From: VRUE01 sp963732225
Lineage (GTDB): Bacteria; Actinomycetota; Thermoleophilia; Solirubrobacterales; 70-9
Direction: 5' to 3'
Assembly (NCBI GenBank): GCA_963732225.1
Contig: CAVSYR010000001.1
Location: forward strand, 106,185-170,184
Length of the DNA: 64,000 nucleotides
Under the pieces are notes generated by a model. It made no database searches. It was not told the DNA's origin and saw only the letters and a program-made list of their open reading frames with translations. Every line of letters starts with the position of its first letter. The stretch's first letter is position 1. Shown piece after piece: positions 14,739 to 25,955 of this stretch. Made by a program: the position numbers and the translations under genes.

Positions 14739-16070
14739 TTATTCGCCGGTAGCGCCAGGGGTGGCGCCGGGCACAATCCCGCCCGGAATTTCGCCTTCTG
14801 GTGCTGCGCCTTCTTCGAGCCCTGCCGGCCGCGGCCGCTGCGCGAGCTTCTGCCCTTCGCGGTTGAGCGGGCTGACCGTTCCCGGCTGGGCCGGTTTGAT
14901 CGAGGTGATCGGCGCCGGACAGGCTTCCGGCGCTTTTTTCGGGTTCGCTTCGAAGCAGGCTTCATCAGCTTCGGCCGGGCGTCCGGTGCCCTTGTAGTTG
15001 GCGCAGCGGGCAATCACGTAACCCGAGGCGCAGAAGGTGCGGGACTGCCACCTGGCTCCGTAGTTGCGGACGAAGGCGGCGAAGGTCTGCTGTTTGGCCT
15101 GTTCGGCCAGCTGGGCGCTGATCTGCGTCTTGGCTTCGTCGAACGACTGGACTTTCTCCGGAGTGATCTTCATCACCTCGAAGACGGTGTAGGTCTTGCC
15201 TTCCGGCAGCGGCCCTTCCAGTTCGCCCTGCCCGGCGGCGAAGACAGCGCCTTCAAGCGGTTCCTGCAGGGTGCCCGAGCCTTCGGTCACGGCCGACTGC
15301 AGCCCACCGGTGCTTTTGGTCGTGTCGGTGGAGTATTTCTTGGCGACCGCTTCCCAGCTTTTGCTCGAGTGGTCTTTTTCAAGCGCGGCCTTGGCCGCTT
15401 CGACCTTCGCCTTGTCCGAGTTCTTGATCACGCGTATATCGCGCGATTCCGGCGTCGTGTACTGGCTCGACTTGGCGGCTTCGTAGTAGTTCTTTTCTTC
15501 GCTTTTGCTGGGAATCGGCGCTTCTTCGGTGACCTGGGTCTGGATCTGTTCGCTGAGCATCTGGATCGTCACCCGCGTGTTGACGTCCGCCTCCGTGAAG
15601 TGCGCTTCTTTGAGGAATTCTTCGTACTGCTGTTCCGTTTTGAAGGCTTTTTCCTTCAGTTTTTTGAGTTCTTCGGCGATTTCTTTCGGCGTCACCGAGA
15701 TGCCCATTTCTTCAGCCTGGCCTTGGATCCAGATCGTGTCGAGCACGTTGCCGAGCGCTTTTTCCTGCTCCGCTTCGTATTTGTCGTCGCCCGGTTTGGG
15801 CACGGGCGTGACTTTGTCTTCGGCGGACGCCTGGACCAGGGCGTGCTGGAACTGCGCTTTGGTCGCCGGGCTGAGACCGTCGGGCGCGTCTTCGACCACC
15901 GCGACGTCACCAGAGGGAACGCTGGGGTGGCCGATTCCCTGGGCGATCGCGAAGATCACGAAGAGCAGGATGAAGAGCGCGGCGAAGCCGAGCAGCGCAA
16001 GGCGCTGTAGCCCGACCGACTTCCCTCCCTTGGCGCTAGAGCGTGCCACCGATCGGGCAGCATAAATCAA
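14739..16070 (-). CDS. PpiC/SurA-type peptidyl-prolyl isomerase, membrane anchored
   Basis: This 443-residue protein has one N-terminal membrane segment (LALLGFAALFILLFVIFAIA, about 24-43). A SurA-N-like helical region (WIQGQAEEMGISVTPKEIAEEL, shortened here to its core KEIAEEL) follows, then a parvulin domain at about 215-330 (SRDIRVIKNSDKAK, AVAKKYSTDTTKSTGGLQ, VFEVMKITPEK). Such proteins fold exported proteins outside the membrane. The C-terminal 80 residues contain several cysteines and a Pro/Gly-rich tail. The start is TTG 16070 with GGAG upstream; GTG slightly downstream is possible. Lys and Glu codons are mostly AAA and GAA, giving visibly lower G+C than the neighbouring genes. Confidence 0.85.
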   Translation of the reverse strand: MIYAARSVARSSAKGGKSVGLQRLALLGFAALFILLFVIFAIAQGIGHPSVPSGDVAVVEDAPDGLSPATKAQFQHALVQASAEDKVTPVPKPGDDKYEAEQEKALGNVLDTIWIQGQAEEMGISVTPKEIAEELKKLKEKAFKTEQQYEEFLKEAHFTEADVNTRVTIQMLSEQIQTQVTEEAPIPSKSEEKNYYEAAKSSQYTTPESRDIRVIKNSDKAKVEAAKAALEKDHSSKSWEAVAKKYSTDTTKSTGGLQSAVTEGSGTLQEPLEGAVFAAGQGELEGPLPEGKTYTVFEVMKITPEKVQSFDEAKTQISAQLAEQAKQQTFAAFVRNYGARWQSRTFCASGYVIARCANYKGTGRPAEADEACFEANPKKAPEACPAPITSIKPAQPGTVSPLNREGQKLAQRPRPAGLEEGAAPEGEIPGGIVPGATPGATGE

Positions 16071-16092
16071 ATGCTCCGGGAGGGGGTCGCGC

Positions 16093-19485
<3,393 letters not shown>

Positions 19486-19574
19486 GGCAGGCGAAACGCC
19501 CAGACACTGCCGTCCGGGCGGGTTCGCCGATTCTACGAAGCCGGAGTCGGCGCCTACACTTCCCGCGGGCGCCG

Positions 19575-20519
19575 ATGAAGCTGAGAAGCACACCCGCGGG
19601 AGTCATCGTCGAGGACTCGGAGCGCGAGCGCTGGGTCTCGCTGCCGGATGTCGATGACGTGCTGGCACTGCTCGCTCGCGGTGCCGCGGGGCGGGCCGAA
19701 GTGGCCGAGCGACTCGCAGCGGTAGCGGGAGATGAGAGCGCTGCCGTTGACCCGGCCACCGCCGGTCTCCCCTTCGCCGTGCGCTCGATGCGCGCCTTCA
19801 GCCTCTGGCCCTCGCACTACGAGGGCTCGGCACGGATGCTGGTCAAGCGCTTCTTCCCGCCGCCGGTGCAGCGCCTCGCTGCCGGCTTCGAGCGCCTCAC
19901 CGGCAGGACGTTCCCGCCGTTCAAGCCCAAGGCCAGCTTTTACGAGACTCCCGCCTTCTACATCGGCAACCACACGGCGATGCTGGGCGGCGGCGTGGAG
20001 GTGGCCTGGCCCTCGCACACGGGCTACCTCGACTTCGAGCTGGAGCTCGCCTTCGTGCTTGCCAGCCCGCTCGAAGACGCCACCCCCGCAGAGGCCACCG
20101 AGGCGATCGGCGGCTGGTTCGTGCTCAACGACTGGAGCGCCCGCGACGTGCAGGCCGAGGAGGTGCGCCACGGCGTCTTCGGGCCGGCGGTGAAGTCGAA
20201 GACCTTCGCCAACTCGATCGGCTGCGACGTGCTCAGCGCCGACGAGCTGCCGGACTGGCGGACCGCCACCGGGCGGGTGCGGGTCGACGGCGAGGTCTGG
20301 TGCGAGGGCGCTACCGCCGGTGCCGCGCACGACGTCGGCGCGATGCTCGCCCACGCCTCGGCGGGCGAGCGGCTCGAGGCCGGCGACATCGTCTCGACCG
20401 GGACGATGCCCGGCTGCTGCGGGCTCGAGCTCGACCGCTGGATCCAGCCCGGGCAAACGGTCGAGCTGGAGATCGACGGGATCGGAACCCTGAGCAACAA
20501 GATCGGAGCGCGACGATGA
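19575..20519 (+). CDS. Fumarylacetoacetate hydrolase family protein
   Basis: ATG 19575 gives 314 residues with the FAH C-terminal domain: DFELELAFVL (acidic metal ligands), WFVLNDWSARDVQ, GPAVKSKTFANSIG, and the tail GDIVSTGTMPGC. The family hydrolyses or decarboxylates 1,3-diketo or oxo acids with Mg2+. An extra N-terminal domain of about 90 residues resembles that of true fumarylacetoacetases, and PPFKPKASFYETPAFYIGN fits the longer fumarylacetoacetase-like branch. No tyrosine-degradation genes are nearby, so the substrate is open. Its TGA overlaps the next gene's ATG (ATGA). Confidence 0.85.
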   Translation: MKLRSTPAGVIVEDSERERWVSLPDVDDVLALLARGAAGRAEVAERLAAVAGDESAAVDPATAGLPFAVRSMRAFSLWPSHYEGSARMLVKRFFPPPVQRLAAGFERLTGRTFPPFKPKASFYETPAFYIGNHTAMLGGGVEVAWPSHTGYLDFELELAFVLASPLEDATPAEATEAIGGWFVLNDWSARDVQAEEVRHGVFGPAVKSKTFANSIGCDVLSADELPDWRTATGRVRVDGEVWCEGATAGAAHDVGAMLAHASAGERLEAGDIVSTGTMPGCCGLELDRWIQPGQTVELEIDGIGTLSNKIGARR

Positions 20520-21034
20520 GACGACTGCTTGCCGCTGGCTCGGCCCTGGGCCTGCTCGCCCACAACGCCTTCGAGACCCGCGCCGGGGTCGGGCTCGTCT
20601 TCGAGCCGTTCATCGGGCGCCGCGGCGCGGTCGCGATGTGGACCGCCTACTTCCCCTTGATGTTCGCCGCCGCCGCGAGCGAGGGCGAGAACGCCCGCCG
20701 GCTCTCGGCCTTCAGCGCCGGGATTGGCGTCGCCGGTGTCGCCGTCCACTTCAAGGCCTGGCCCTGGTCCCTGCACGGTGGCCTGCCGATGCTCGACGAA
20801 GCCGAGGGCCTGCGCGAGGACCAGCTGCCCGCCTACAACGCCGTGCTCTGGTTCTGGCTGCTCAGCAGCGCCCTCAGCCTGCCCGCTGCCAACCGCCCCG
20901 GGGCGCGTCGCTTCGCCGTCGCCGGCCTGCTCAACTTCCCGATCCTGCTCGCCTCGGCGAAGCACCACTTCAGCTGGGCCCGCGAGCAGGCCGAGCTCGA
21001 GCCCGAGCGCTGGAGCCCGGCGCTGCGCGAATAG
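20516..21034 (+). CDS. Four-helix membrane protein of unknown function
   Basis: The 172-residue protein starts at ATG 20516, overlapping the stop of the FAH-family gene by four bases, which implies coupled translation. About four hydrophobic segments are visible (LLAAGSALGLLAHNAF, VAMWTAYFPLMFAAAA, AFSAGIGVAGVAVHF, VLWFWLLSSALSLP), with a conserved-looking HHFSW near the C terminus. I recognise no family. The coupling suggests a role linked to the upstream enzyme, perhaps transport or membrane placement, but this is only inference. Confidence 0.7.
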   Translation: MRRLLAAGSALGLLAHNAFETRAGVGLVFEPFIGRRGAVAMWTAYFPLMFAAAASEGENARRLSAFSAGIGVAGVAVHFKAWPWSLHGGLPMLDEAEGLREDQLPAYNAVLWFWLLSSALSLPAANRPGARRFAVAGLLNFPILLASAKHHFSWAREQAELEPERWSPALRE

Positions 21035-21064
21035 CCGTCGATGGGCCTGAAAGTCGGCATATAG

Positions 21065-21913
21065 ATGGTTTTGAGTCCCGTCGACCGAAATCGGGGGTTG
21101 CTCTCGCTGACGTTTGACAATCTCGGGGAGGCGGCCGAACTTGAGATGGGGGCACTGCCGGCCAACGCAACGCTGGGTCGCCACCCGACCGCGCTCGAGG
21201 TGCTGCCGCGTCTGCTTGGACAGCTCGAGGACAGGGGTATTGCCGCCACCTTCTTCGTCGAGGGACTGAACGCTGAGCTCTATCCGGACCTGCTGCTTGA
21301 GATCGACGCGCGGGGCCACGAGGTCGCCTACCACGCCTGGCGTCACGAGCAGTGGGCCGAGCTGACGGCGGCCGAGCAGGCCGCGAACTTGGAGCGGGGT
21401 CTCGCTGCGTTCAAGCAGCTCGGCCTCGAGATCGCCGGCCTGCGCCCGCCGGGAGGGCAGCTCGGTGCGGGCGGCACCCGCGTCCTGCGCGAGGCCGGAC
21501 TGCGCTACTGCTCGCCCGCCGGCGCCGGAGCGGGCTTCAAGGACAGCGTCGCCCTGCTGCCCTTCGAGTGGCGGCACCTCGATGCCAGCTGCGTACTGCC
21601 GCCGCTGGCCGCAGCCCGCGAGCAGATGACCGGCTCGCTGGACCCGATCGAGCCCACCCGCTTTCTCGCCTGGCTCGAAGGGGAGGTCGGCCGGCTGGCG
21701 CGAGACGGTGGCTACATGGCGATCGTCCTGCACCCGTTCATGCTCGGCTGGCTCGGTGAAGAGCGGCTGGAGGCACTGCTCGACCGGGTGGCCGCAGCGG
21801 CGGCGGGCGAAGAGGTCTGGGTCACGACCTGCGCCGAGGTCGCCGATTTTGTCTCCGCTCACCCAGACCGCTTTGGGAACGGCACGGTGCTCGATACCGC
21901 CAGCTGGACCTAG
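21065..21913 (+). CDS. Polysaccharide deacetylase (NodB-fold) family protein
   Basis: The 282-residue protein shows NodB-homology motifs. LLSLTFDN (Asp18-Asn19) stands at the position of the usual TFDDG, HEVAYHAWRH provides the H-x3-H metal motif (His90, His94), and LRPPGG corresponds to the conserved RxPxG motif. The family removes N-acetyl groups from chitin, peptidoglycan or related glycans, and some members act on other amides. The second Asp of motif 1, a metal ligand in classical members, is Asn here, so activity may differ. No signal peptide is evident. It is followed 10 bp later by a GMC oxidoreductase. Confidence 0.8.
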   Translation: MVLSPVDRNRGLLSLTFDNLGEAAELEMGALPANATLGRHPTALEVLPRLLGQLEDRGIAATFFVEGLNAELYPDLLLEIDARGHEVAYHAWRHEQWAELTAAEQAANLERGLAAFKQLGLEIAGLRPPGGQLGAGGTRVLREAGLRYCSPAGAGAGFKDSVALLPFEWRHLDASCVLPPLAAAREQMTGSLDPIEPTRFLAWLEGEVGRLARDGGYMAIVLHPFMLGWLGEERLEALLDRVAAAAAGEEVWVTTCAEVADFVSAHPDRFGNGTVLDTASWT

Positions 21914-21923
21914 TATCCGTCCC

Positions 21924-23768
21924 ATGTCCGCGCTGGGAGACGCGGCGGCGGCCCTGCTGCCGCCCGAGGCAGGAGGGCCCGAGCCCGAGCGGGTCGCGAC
22001 CGTCGCCAGGCGGATGATCGCGCGCATGCCGCGTGCCTCGCAGGTCGGCCTGGGCGCGGCGCTGCTGGGACTGGAGGGGCTCTCAATCGCCCGCTCCGGG
22101 CGCACCCTCGGCGCCGCCTCCCAAGAGCAACGCGAAGCGCTGCTGAAACAGGTCGCCCGCGTCGGCGGCGGGCCGCTGGTCGACTCAATCAAGTCGATCG
22201 TCCTGCTCGCCCACGGTGCCGACACCTTCGCGGCGGAGATCGCGGCGGTCGGCTCGCGTCACCAGCCCTCGCGGGCCGACCCGCAGATGGCAATCACCCC
22301 AGCGGCGGAGTGGCCCCACACCTCCAGTTGCGACGTCATCGTGATCGGCTCCGGCGCGGGCGGCGCCTTCGCCGCCCGCGCCCTCGCCAGGGCCGGGCTC
22401 GACACCGTGATCGTCGAGGAGGGAGAGCGCTGGACCGTCGAGCGCATCCGCGACTCGCATCCGCTTGACCGCTTCGCCGGCATCTACCGCGACGGCGGCA
22501 CGACGATGGCGCTGGGCAACCCACCGATCGCGCTGCCCCTCGGGCGCGCCGTCGGTGGCACCACCGTGATCAACTCCGGCACCTGCTTCAGGCCTCCGGT
22601 TGGGGTCGCCACCGCCTGGCACAAGGAGCACGGCTTCGCCCTTGCCGACCTCGAGCTGCTCGGCCCGCGGATCGCCGACGTCGAAGCGACGATCGGCGTC
22701 GCTCCCGCGCCGATGGAGGTGCTGGGCCGCAACGGCGAACTCGCCCTCGAGGGCGCCGCCGCGCTCGATTGGCAGAGCGCCCCCCTGCGCCGCAACGCGC
22801 CCGGTTGTCGCGGCGCCTGCCAGTGCGCAATCGGCTGCCCCAACAACGCCAAGGGCGGCGTCCACCTCAACGCCCTGCCCCAGGCCTGCGAGGCGGGGGC
22901 ACGAATCGTCAGCGGCCTGCGGGTGCAGCGGGTTCTGAGCGAGGGCGGCCGCGCCAGCGGCGTGCTTGCCCACCGGGGCGACGGCAGTGAGGTGCGGATC
23001 TCGGCACCACTGGTGATCGTCGCCGCGGGCGCGATCCCGACCGCGCCGCTGCTACGCCGCAGCGGCCTCGGGCGCCACCCCCGGCTCGGCCGCAACCTCT
23101 CGATCCACCCCGCCACCGGGATCACCGCCGGCTTCGAGCAGAAGGTGGTGCCCTGGAGTGGCGTTATGCAGAGCGTCGGCATCGAGGAGCTGCACGAGTC
23201 CGAGGGCGTCCTGATCGAGGCCACCGGCAGCCCGCCGGGCATGGGCGCGATCTCAGCCCCCGGCTACGGCACCCACCTGCTCGGTCGACTCGACCGCGCA
23301 GCCGACCGGGCGATGATCGGCGCGATGATCGCCGACGAGCCCTCCGGTCGCGTCTTCGGCTCGCGCGCCCCGATCGTCTCCTACCGCCTGGCCAAGGCCG
23401 ATGAACGCCGCCTCGCTACAGCGATCGAGGCGATGGCGCGGGTGATGCTGGCGGCGGGCGCAAACGACGTCGAACTGGGTGGCGGCGCCCCGGCGGTGCA
23501 CTCGGAGGCCGAGCTCAAGACGGCGATGCAGCGCCTCGACGTCCGCCGCCTCCGCCTCGCCGGCTTCCACCCGAGCGGTACCGCGGCCGCGGGCTCGGAC
23601 CCCAGCCGCCACCCGGTCGATCCGCAAGGACGCCTGCGCGGCATCGAGGGCGTCTGGGTCGCCGACGGCTCGATCCTCCCAAGCTGTCCTGGAGTGAACC
23701 CTCAGGTCTCGATCATGGCCATAGCCGCTGGCGTCGGAGTGGCGGCAGCTGAGGGACTGTCCCGGTAG
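21924..23768 (+). CDS. GMC-family FAD oxidoreductase
   Basis: From ATG 21924 the protein has 614 residues. An N-terminal helical region of about 120 residues is followed by the FAD Rossmann motif VIVIGSGAGGAFAAR (about 138-152). GRAVGGTTVINSG is the GMC signature 1 region, and the C-terminal segment FHPSGTAAAGSDP, then GVWVADGSILPSCPGVNP, carries the His/Asn active-site region. A Cys-rich insertion (CRGACQCAIGCPN) is typical of the long-chain-alcohol-oxidase branch. It probably oxidises an alcohol of an unknown, perhaps lipidic, substrate. The last codons and stop lie inside the left arm of a 28-bp inverted repeat. Confidence 0.85.
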   Translation: MSALGDAAAALLPPEAGGPEPERVATVARRMIARMPRASQVGLGAALLGLEGLSIARSGRTLGAASQEQREALLKQVARVGGGPLVDSIKSIVLLAHGADTFAAEIAAVGSRHQPSRADPQMAITPAAEWPHTSSCDVIVIGSGAGGAFAARALARAGLDTVIVEEGERWTVERIRDSHPLDRFAGIYRDGGTTMALGNPPIALPLGRAVGGTTVINSGTCFRPPVGVATAWHKEHGFALADLELLGPRIADVEATIGVAPAPMEVLGRNGELALEGAAALDWQSAPLRRNAPGCRGACQCAIGCPNNAKGGVHLNALPQACEAGARIVSGLRVQRVLSEGGRASGVLAHRGDGSEVRISAPLVIVAAGAIPTAPLLRRSGLGRHPRLGRNLSIHPATGITAGFEQKVVPWSGVMQSVGIEELHESEGVLIEATGSPPGMGAISAPGYGTHLLGRLDRAADRAMIGAMIADEPSGRVFGSRAPIVSYRLAKADERRLATAIEAMARVMLAAGANDVELGGGAPAVHSEAELKTAMQRLDVRRLRLAGFHPSGTAAAGSDPSRHPVDPQGRLRGIEGVWVADGSILPSCPGVNPQVSIMAIAAGVGVAAAEGLSR

Positions 23769-23874
23769 GGGTGGAACGTCTTGTACTTTTTCGGCGTCCA
23801 CCTTGCGGCGCCAGCAATAGCCGTTCCATCGAAAAAGTTAAGTGAAACCCCTGCCGGGACAGTCCCTCAGCTGC
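23745..23874. repeat. Large inverted repeat between convergent genes
   Basis: Arms 23745-23772 and 23847-23874 pair over 28 bp with one G-U (core CTGAGGGACTGTCCCGG). The left arm holds the GMC gene's stop and the right arm the enoyl-CoA hydratase's stop. The 74-base interior has smaller repeats: GGTGGA (23770-23775)/TCCACC (23797-23802) and ACTTTTTCG (23785-23793)/CGAAAAAGT (23830-23838). It may work as a two-way terminator, or be a miniature mobile repeat. The segment GGTGGAACGTCTTGT recurs, one base different, in the hairpin at 39916-39962. Confidence 0.85.
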
Positions 23875-24616
23875 GGTAGGGCAGACCCGGCCCGGAACGC
23901 TGCCACTCGACCTGCCCCTTGCCCTCGGCATCAGAGCGACCGACCACGTCATCCCACTCGTGCAGCATCGTCTTCAGCCGCGCCACCGCCTCCGGCGGAT
24001 GCCCGGCAACCTCGCCGGCGAGCACCAGGGCCGCCTCCTCAGTGCTCGCGGCAGGGGCAACGCGGTTGACGAGACCGAGGCGCAGGGCCTCGTCGGCGCT
24101 CACGGTGCGCGAGCTGAAGAGCAGGTACTTGGCGGTTGCGAGGCCGCAGAGCGTGACCAGACGCGCTGGGCCGACCGGCACGCCGAGCGCCGCCCCGGGG
24201 AAGCGCATGCGCAGGTTGGAGCCGCCGACGCGCATGTCGCAGGCAATCGCGATCTCGGCGCCGCCGCCAACGACGTCGCCGTGGCAGACCGCGACCGTCG
24301 GCTTGGGGAAGGCGACGATCTGGTCGTAGACGTCGGCGAAGAGCTGCATGCGGCGGACCTTGCCCTCCTCATCGAGCTCCTCCTTGACGTCGGCGCCGGC
24401 CGAGAAGCCCATGTGGTCGGCGGAGCTGAAGACCAGCACCCGGACCGCCTCGTCGCCGCGCGCCACGGCCAGGTGCTCGAGCAGCTCACCCAGCATCTGG
24501 GTGTCGATCGCGTTGCGCGACTTGGGCCGCTGCAGACGCAGCAGCGCCACGCCCCGCTCGTCGACTTCGTAGCTCGTAACCGCAGTCTCGTCGCTCACCG
24601 GCGGCAATCTATTCAT
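23867..24616 (-). CDS. Enoyl-CoA hydratase/isomerase family protein
   Basis: This 249-residue crotonase-fold protein shows the oxyanion-hole segments FSAGADVKEE (about 71-80) and VVGGGAEIAIACDMRVG (about 112-128), and the substrate-binding RNAIDTQML. The catalytic Glu pair of true hydratases cannot be fixed without alignment, so isomerase or other crotonase activities remain possible. It takes part in fatty or aromatic acyl-CoA metabolism. The start ATG 24616 overlaps the end of pth by eight bases; GTG 24598 is an alternative. Confidence 0.88.
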   Translation of the reverse strand: MNRLPPVSDETAVTSYEVDERGVALLRLQRPKSRNAIDTQMLGELLEHLAVARGDEAVRVLVFSSADHMGFSAGADVKEELDEEGKVRRMQLFADVYDQIVAFPKPTVAVCHGDVVGGGAEIAIACDMRVGGSNLRMRFPGAALGVPVGPARLVTLCGLATAKYLLFSSRTVSADEALRLGLVNRVAPAASTEEAALVLAGEVAGHPPEAVARLKTMLHEWDDVVGRSDAEGKGQVEWQRSGPGLPYRS

Positions 24617-25148
24617 CCAGCTGCGCGATCAACCGCTCGGTCTCGTCCGCAGCGCTCTCGATTAGTGCAGCCACCTGATCGCGAGGCTCGCGGAAGCGGC
24701 CCAGCACGTATGAGGCGACGATCTCGGGATCGGTGGAGTCGGGCCGCCCCACCCCCACACGCACCCGCCAGAACTCGGGGTCGCCGAAGCCGCGCTTGAG
24801 GCTCTTGAGGCCGTTGTGGCCGGCGAGGCCGCCGCCGAGACGGACCTGGATCTCGCCGAAGGGCAGGTCGATCTCGTCGTGCAGCACGATGACGCGCTCG
24901 AGTGGCACCTTGAGCGAACCGCGCGCCGGCCCGGCGGAGTCGCCGGAGACGTTCATCTGGGTCTGCGGCAGCAGGATCGCTACCCGAGGGCCGCCGGGAC
25001 CGGCGCGTCCTTCGCTCAGCAGGCCACCGAACTTCGACTTCGCCTTGGGCAGGTCCCAACGCCGCGAGAGCTCGGCCGCTACCTCGAAGCCGACGTTGTG
25101 CCGGGTCGCGGCGTAACGCTCGCCCGGATTGCCGAGGCCGACGATCAG
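24609..25148 (-). CDS. pth: Peptidyl-tRNA hydrolase with no canonical start codon
   Basis: Translation through 25160-24609 gives a full Pth: LIVGLGNPGERYAATRHNVG (catalytic His in RHNVG), LLPQTQMNVSG, VLHDEIDLPFG, GGGLAGHNGLKS and the C-terminal VLGRF region. The enzyme frees tRNA from prematurely released peptidyl-tRNA. The first ATG in frame is internal (24956) and would cut off the catalytic His, so a standard start search truncates the gene. No ATG, GTG or TTG occurs between that Met and the rplY stop. CTG at 25148 (179 residues), just before the conserved IVGLGNPG, or CTG at 25211 are the candidates. It is co-transcribed after rplY. Confidence 0.85.
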   Translation of the reverse strand: MIVGLGNPGERYAATRHNVGFEVAAELSRRWDLPKAKSKFGGLLSEGRAGPGGPRVAILLPQTQMNVSGDSAGPARGSLKVPLERVIVLHDEIDLPFGEIQVRLGGGLAGHNGLKSLKRGFGDPEFWRVRVGVGRPDSTDPEIVASYVLGRFREPRDQVAALIESAADETERLIAQLDE

Positions 25149-25213
25149 GATGCGATCGCCCTGCTGCTCGCCCTCGCCGCGCTCAGCTCGGCGGCGGCGA
25201 AAGATCGACAGGC

Positions 25214-25897
25214 TCAGTCCCCGCCGGAGTCGCCCGAGTCGCCCCCGTCGCCACCATCCTCGGCAGCGGCCTCGCCCTCCTCGCCAACCAGCTCGGCCTC
25301 CTCCTCGACGGCGGGCTCGGGCTCTTCCTCGACGCGCGGCGGCGAAAGGGTGGCGATGGTCACCTCCTCGGGGTCGTCGGCGACGAGCGTGACGCCCTCG
25401 GGCACTTCCAGCGCCGAGAGCTGCAGGGTGTCGTTGATCTCCATCGCCGAGACGTCGGCGACGATGCGATCGGGAATCTCGGTGGGCAGCGCTTCGACCG
25501 TGACTTCGCGGGTGACGTGCTCGAGCACGCCGCCGCCCTTGACGCCAGGGGCGGAATCGGCGCCCTCCAGCTCGATCGTTACCTCGGCCTGGATCGCCTC
25601 ATCGAGGCGAACCTCCTGCAGGTCGATGTGCTGGAGGCTGCCGCGCACTGGGTGCAGCTGCTGCTCCTTGACCACGACCGGGACGGATTTGCCGCCCTCG
25701 ATCTCGAGGTCGAAGAGCGCGGCGCCTTCGCCAAGCACGTTGCGGATCTCGCGTTCAGGCGCCTGAAAGGCGCGCGACTCGGCACCGCCGCTGTAGACGA
25801 CGCCCGGCACCAGGCCCTCGCGCCGCAGGCGGCGGGAGGTGCGGGAGCCGAAATCGCTGCGCGGGGCAGCCTTGAGAGTTTCGCGTCCTTTGGCCAT
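25214..25897 (-). CDS. rplY: Ribosomal protein bL25, long form (Ctc type)
   Basis: From ATG 25897 the protein has 227 residues: an N-terminal L25 domain (MAKGRETLKAAPRSDFGSR, PGVVYSGG), a C-terminal TL5/Ctc domain (VEALPTEIPDRIVADVSAM, VTLVADDPEEVTIATL), and an acidic Glu/Asp/Gly tail. The TL5/Ctc form binds 5S rRNA in the large subunit. A frame extension to 26005 is discarded because it crosses the divergent gene's start region. The pth gene directly follows, a common rplY-pth pairing. Confidence 0.95.
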   Translation of the reverse strand: MAKGRETLKAAPRSDFGSRTSRRLRREGLVPGVVYSGGAESRAFQAPEREIRNVLGEGAALFDLEIEGGKSVPVVVKEQQLHPVRGSLQHIDLQEVRLDEAIQAEVTIELEGADSAPGVKGGGVLEHVTREVTVEALPTEIPDRIVADVSAMEINDTLQLSALEVPEGVTLVADDPEEVTIATLSPPRVEEEPEPAVEEEAELVGEEGEAAAEDGGDGGDSGDSGGD

Positions 25898-25955
25898 TCG
25901 GACGGGAGAGGATAGAGAAAGAGGCGCGTTCGGAGCCTGTGACAACCTTCGGGCG

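Noticed and set aside
13584..16010. An 808-codon open frame on the plus strand
   Set aside because: It is antisense to eno and the PpiC-type gene, both of which have clear motifs; the translated sequence is Arg/Gly/Phe-rich without domains.
20853..20868. CTGGCTGCTCAGCAGC as a fourth copy of the palindromic operator
   Set aside because: Three of the seven positions of the right half differ, and it is inside a coding region encoding a membrane helix (WLLSS); it is most likely chance.
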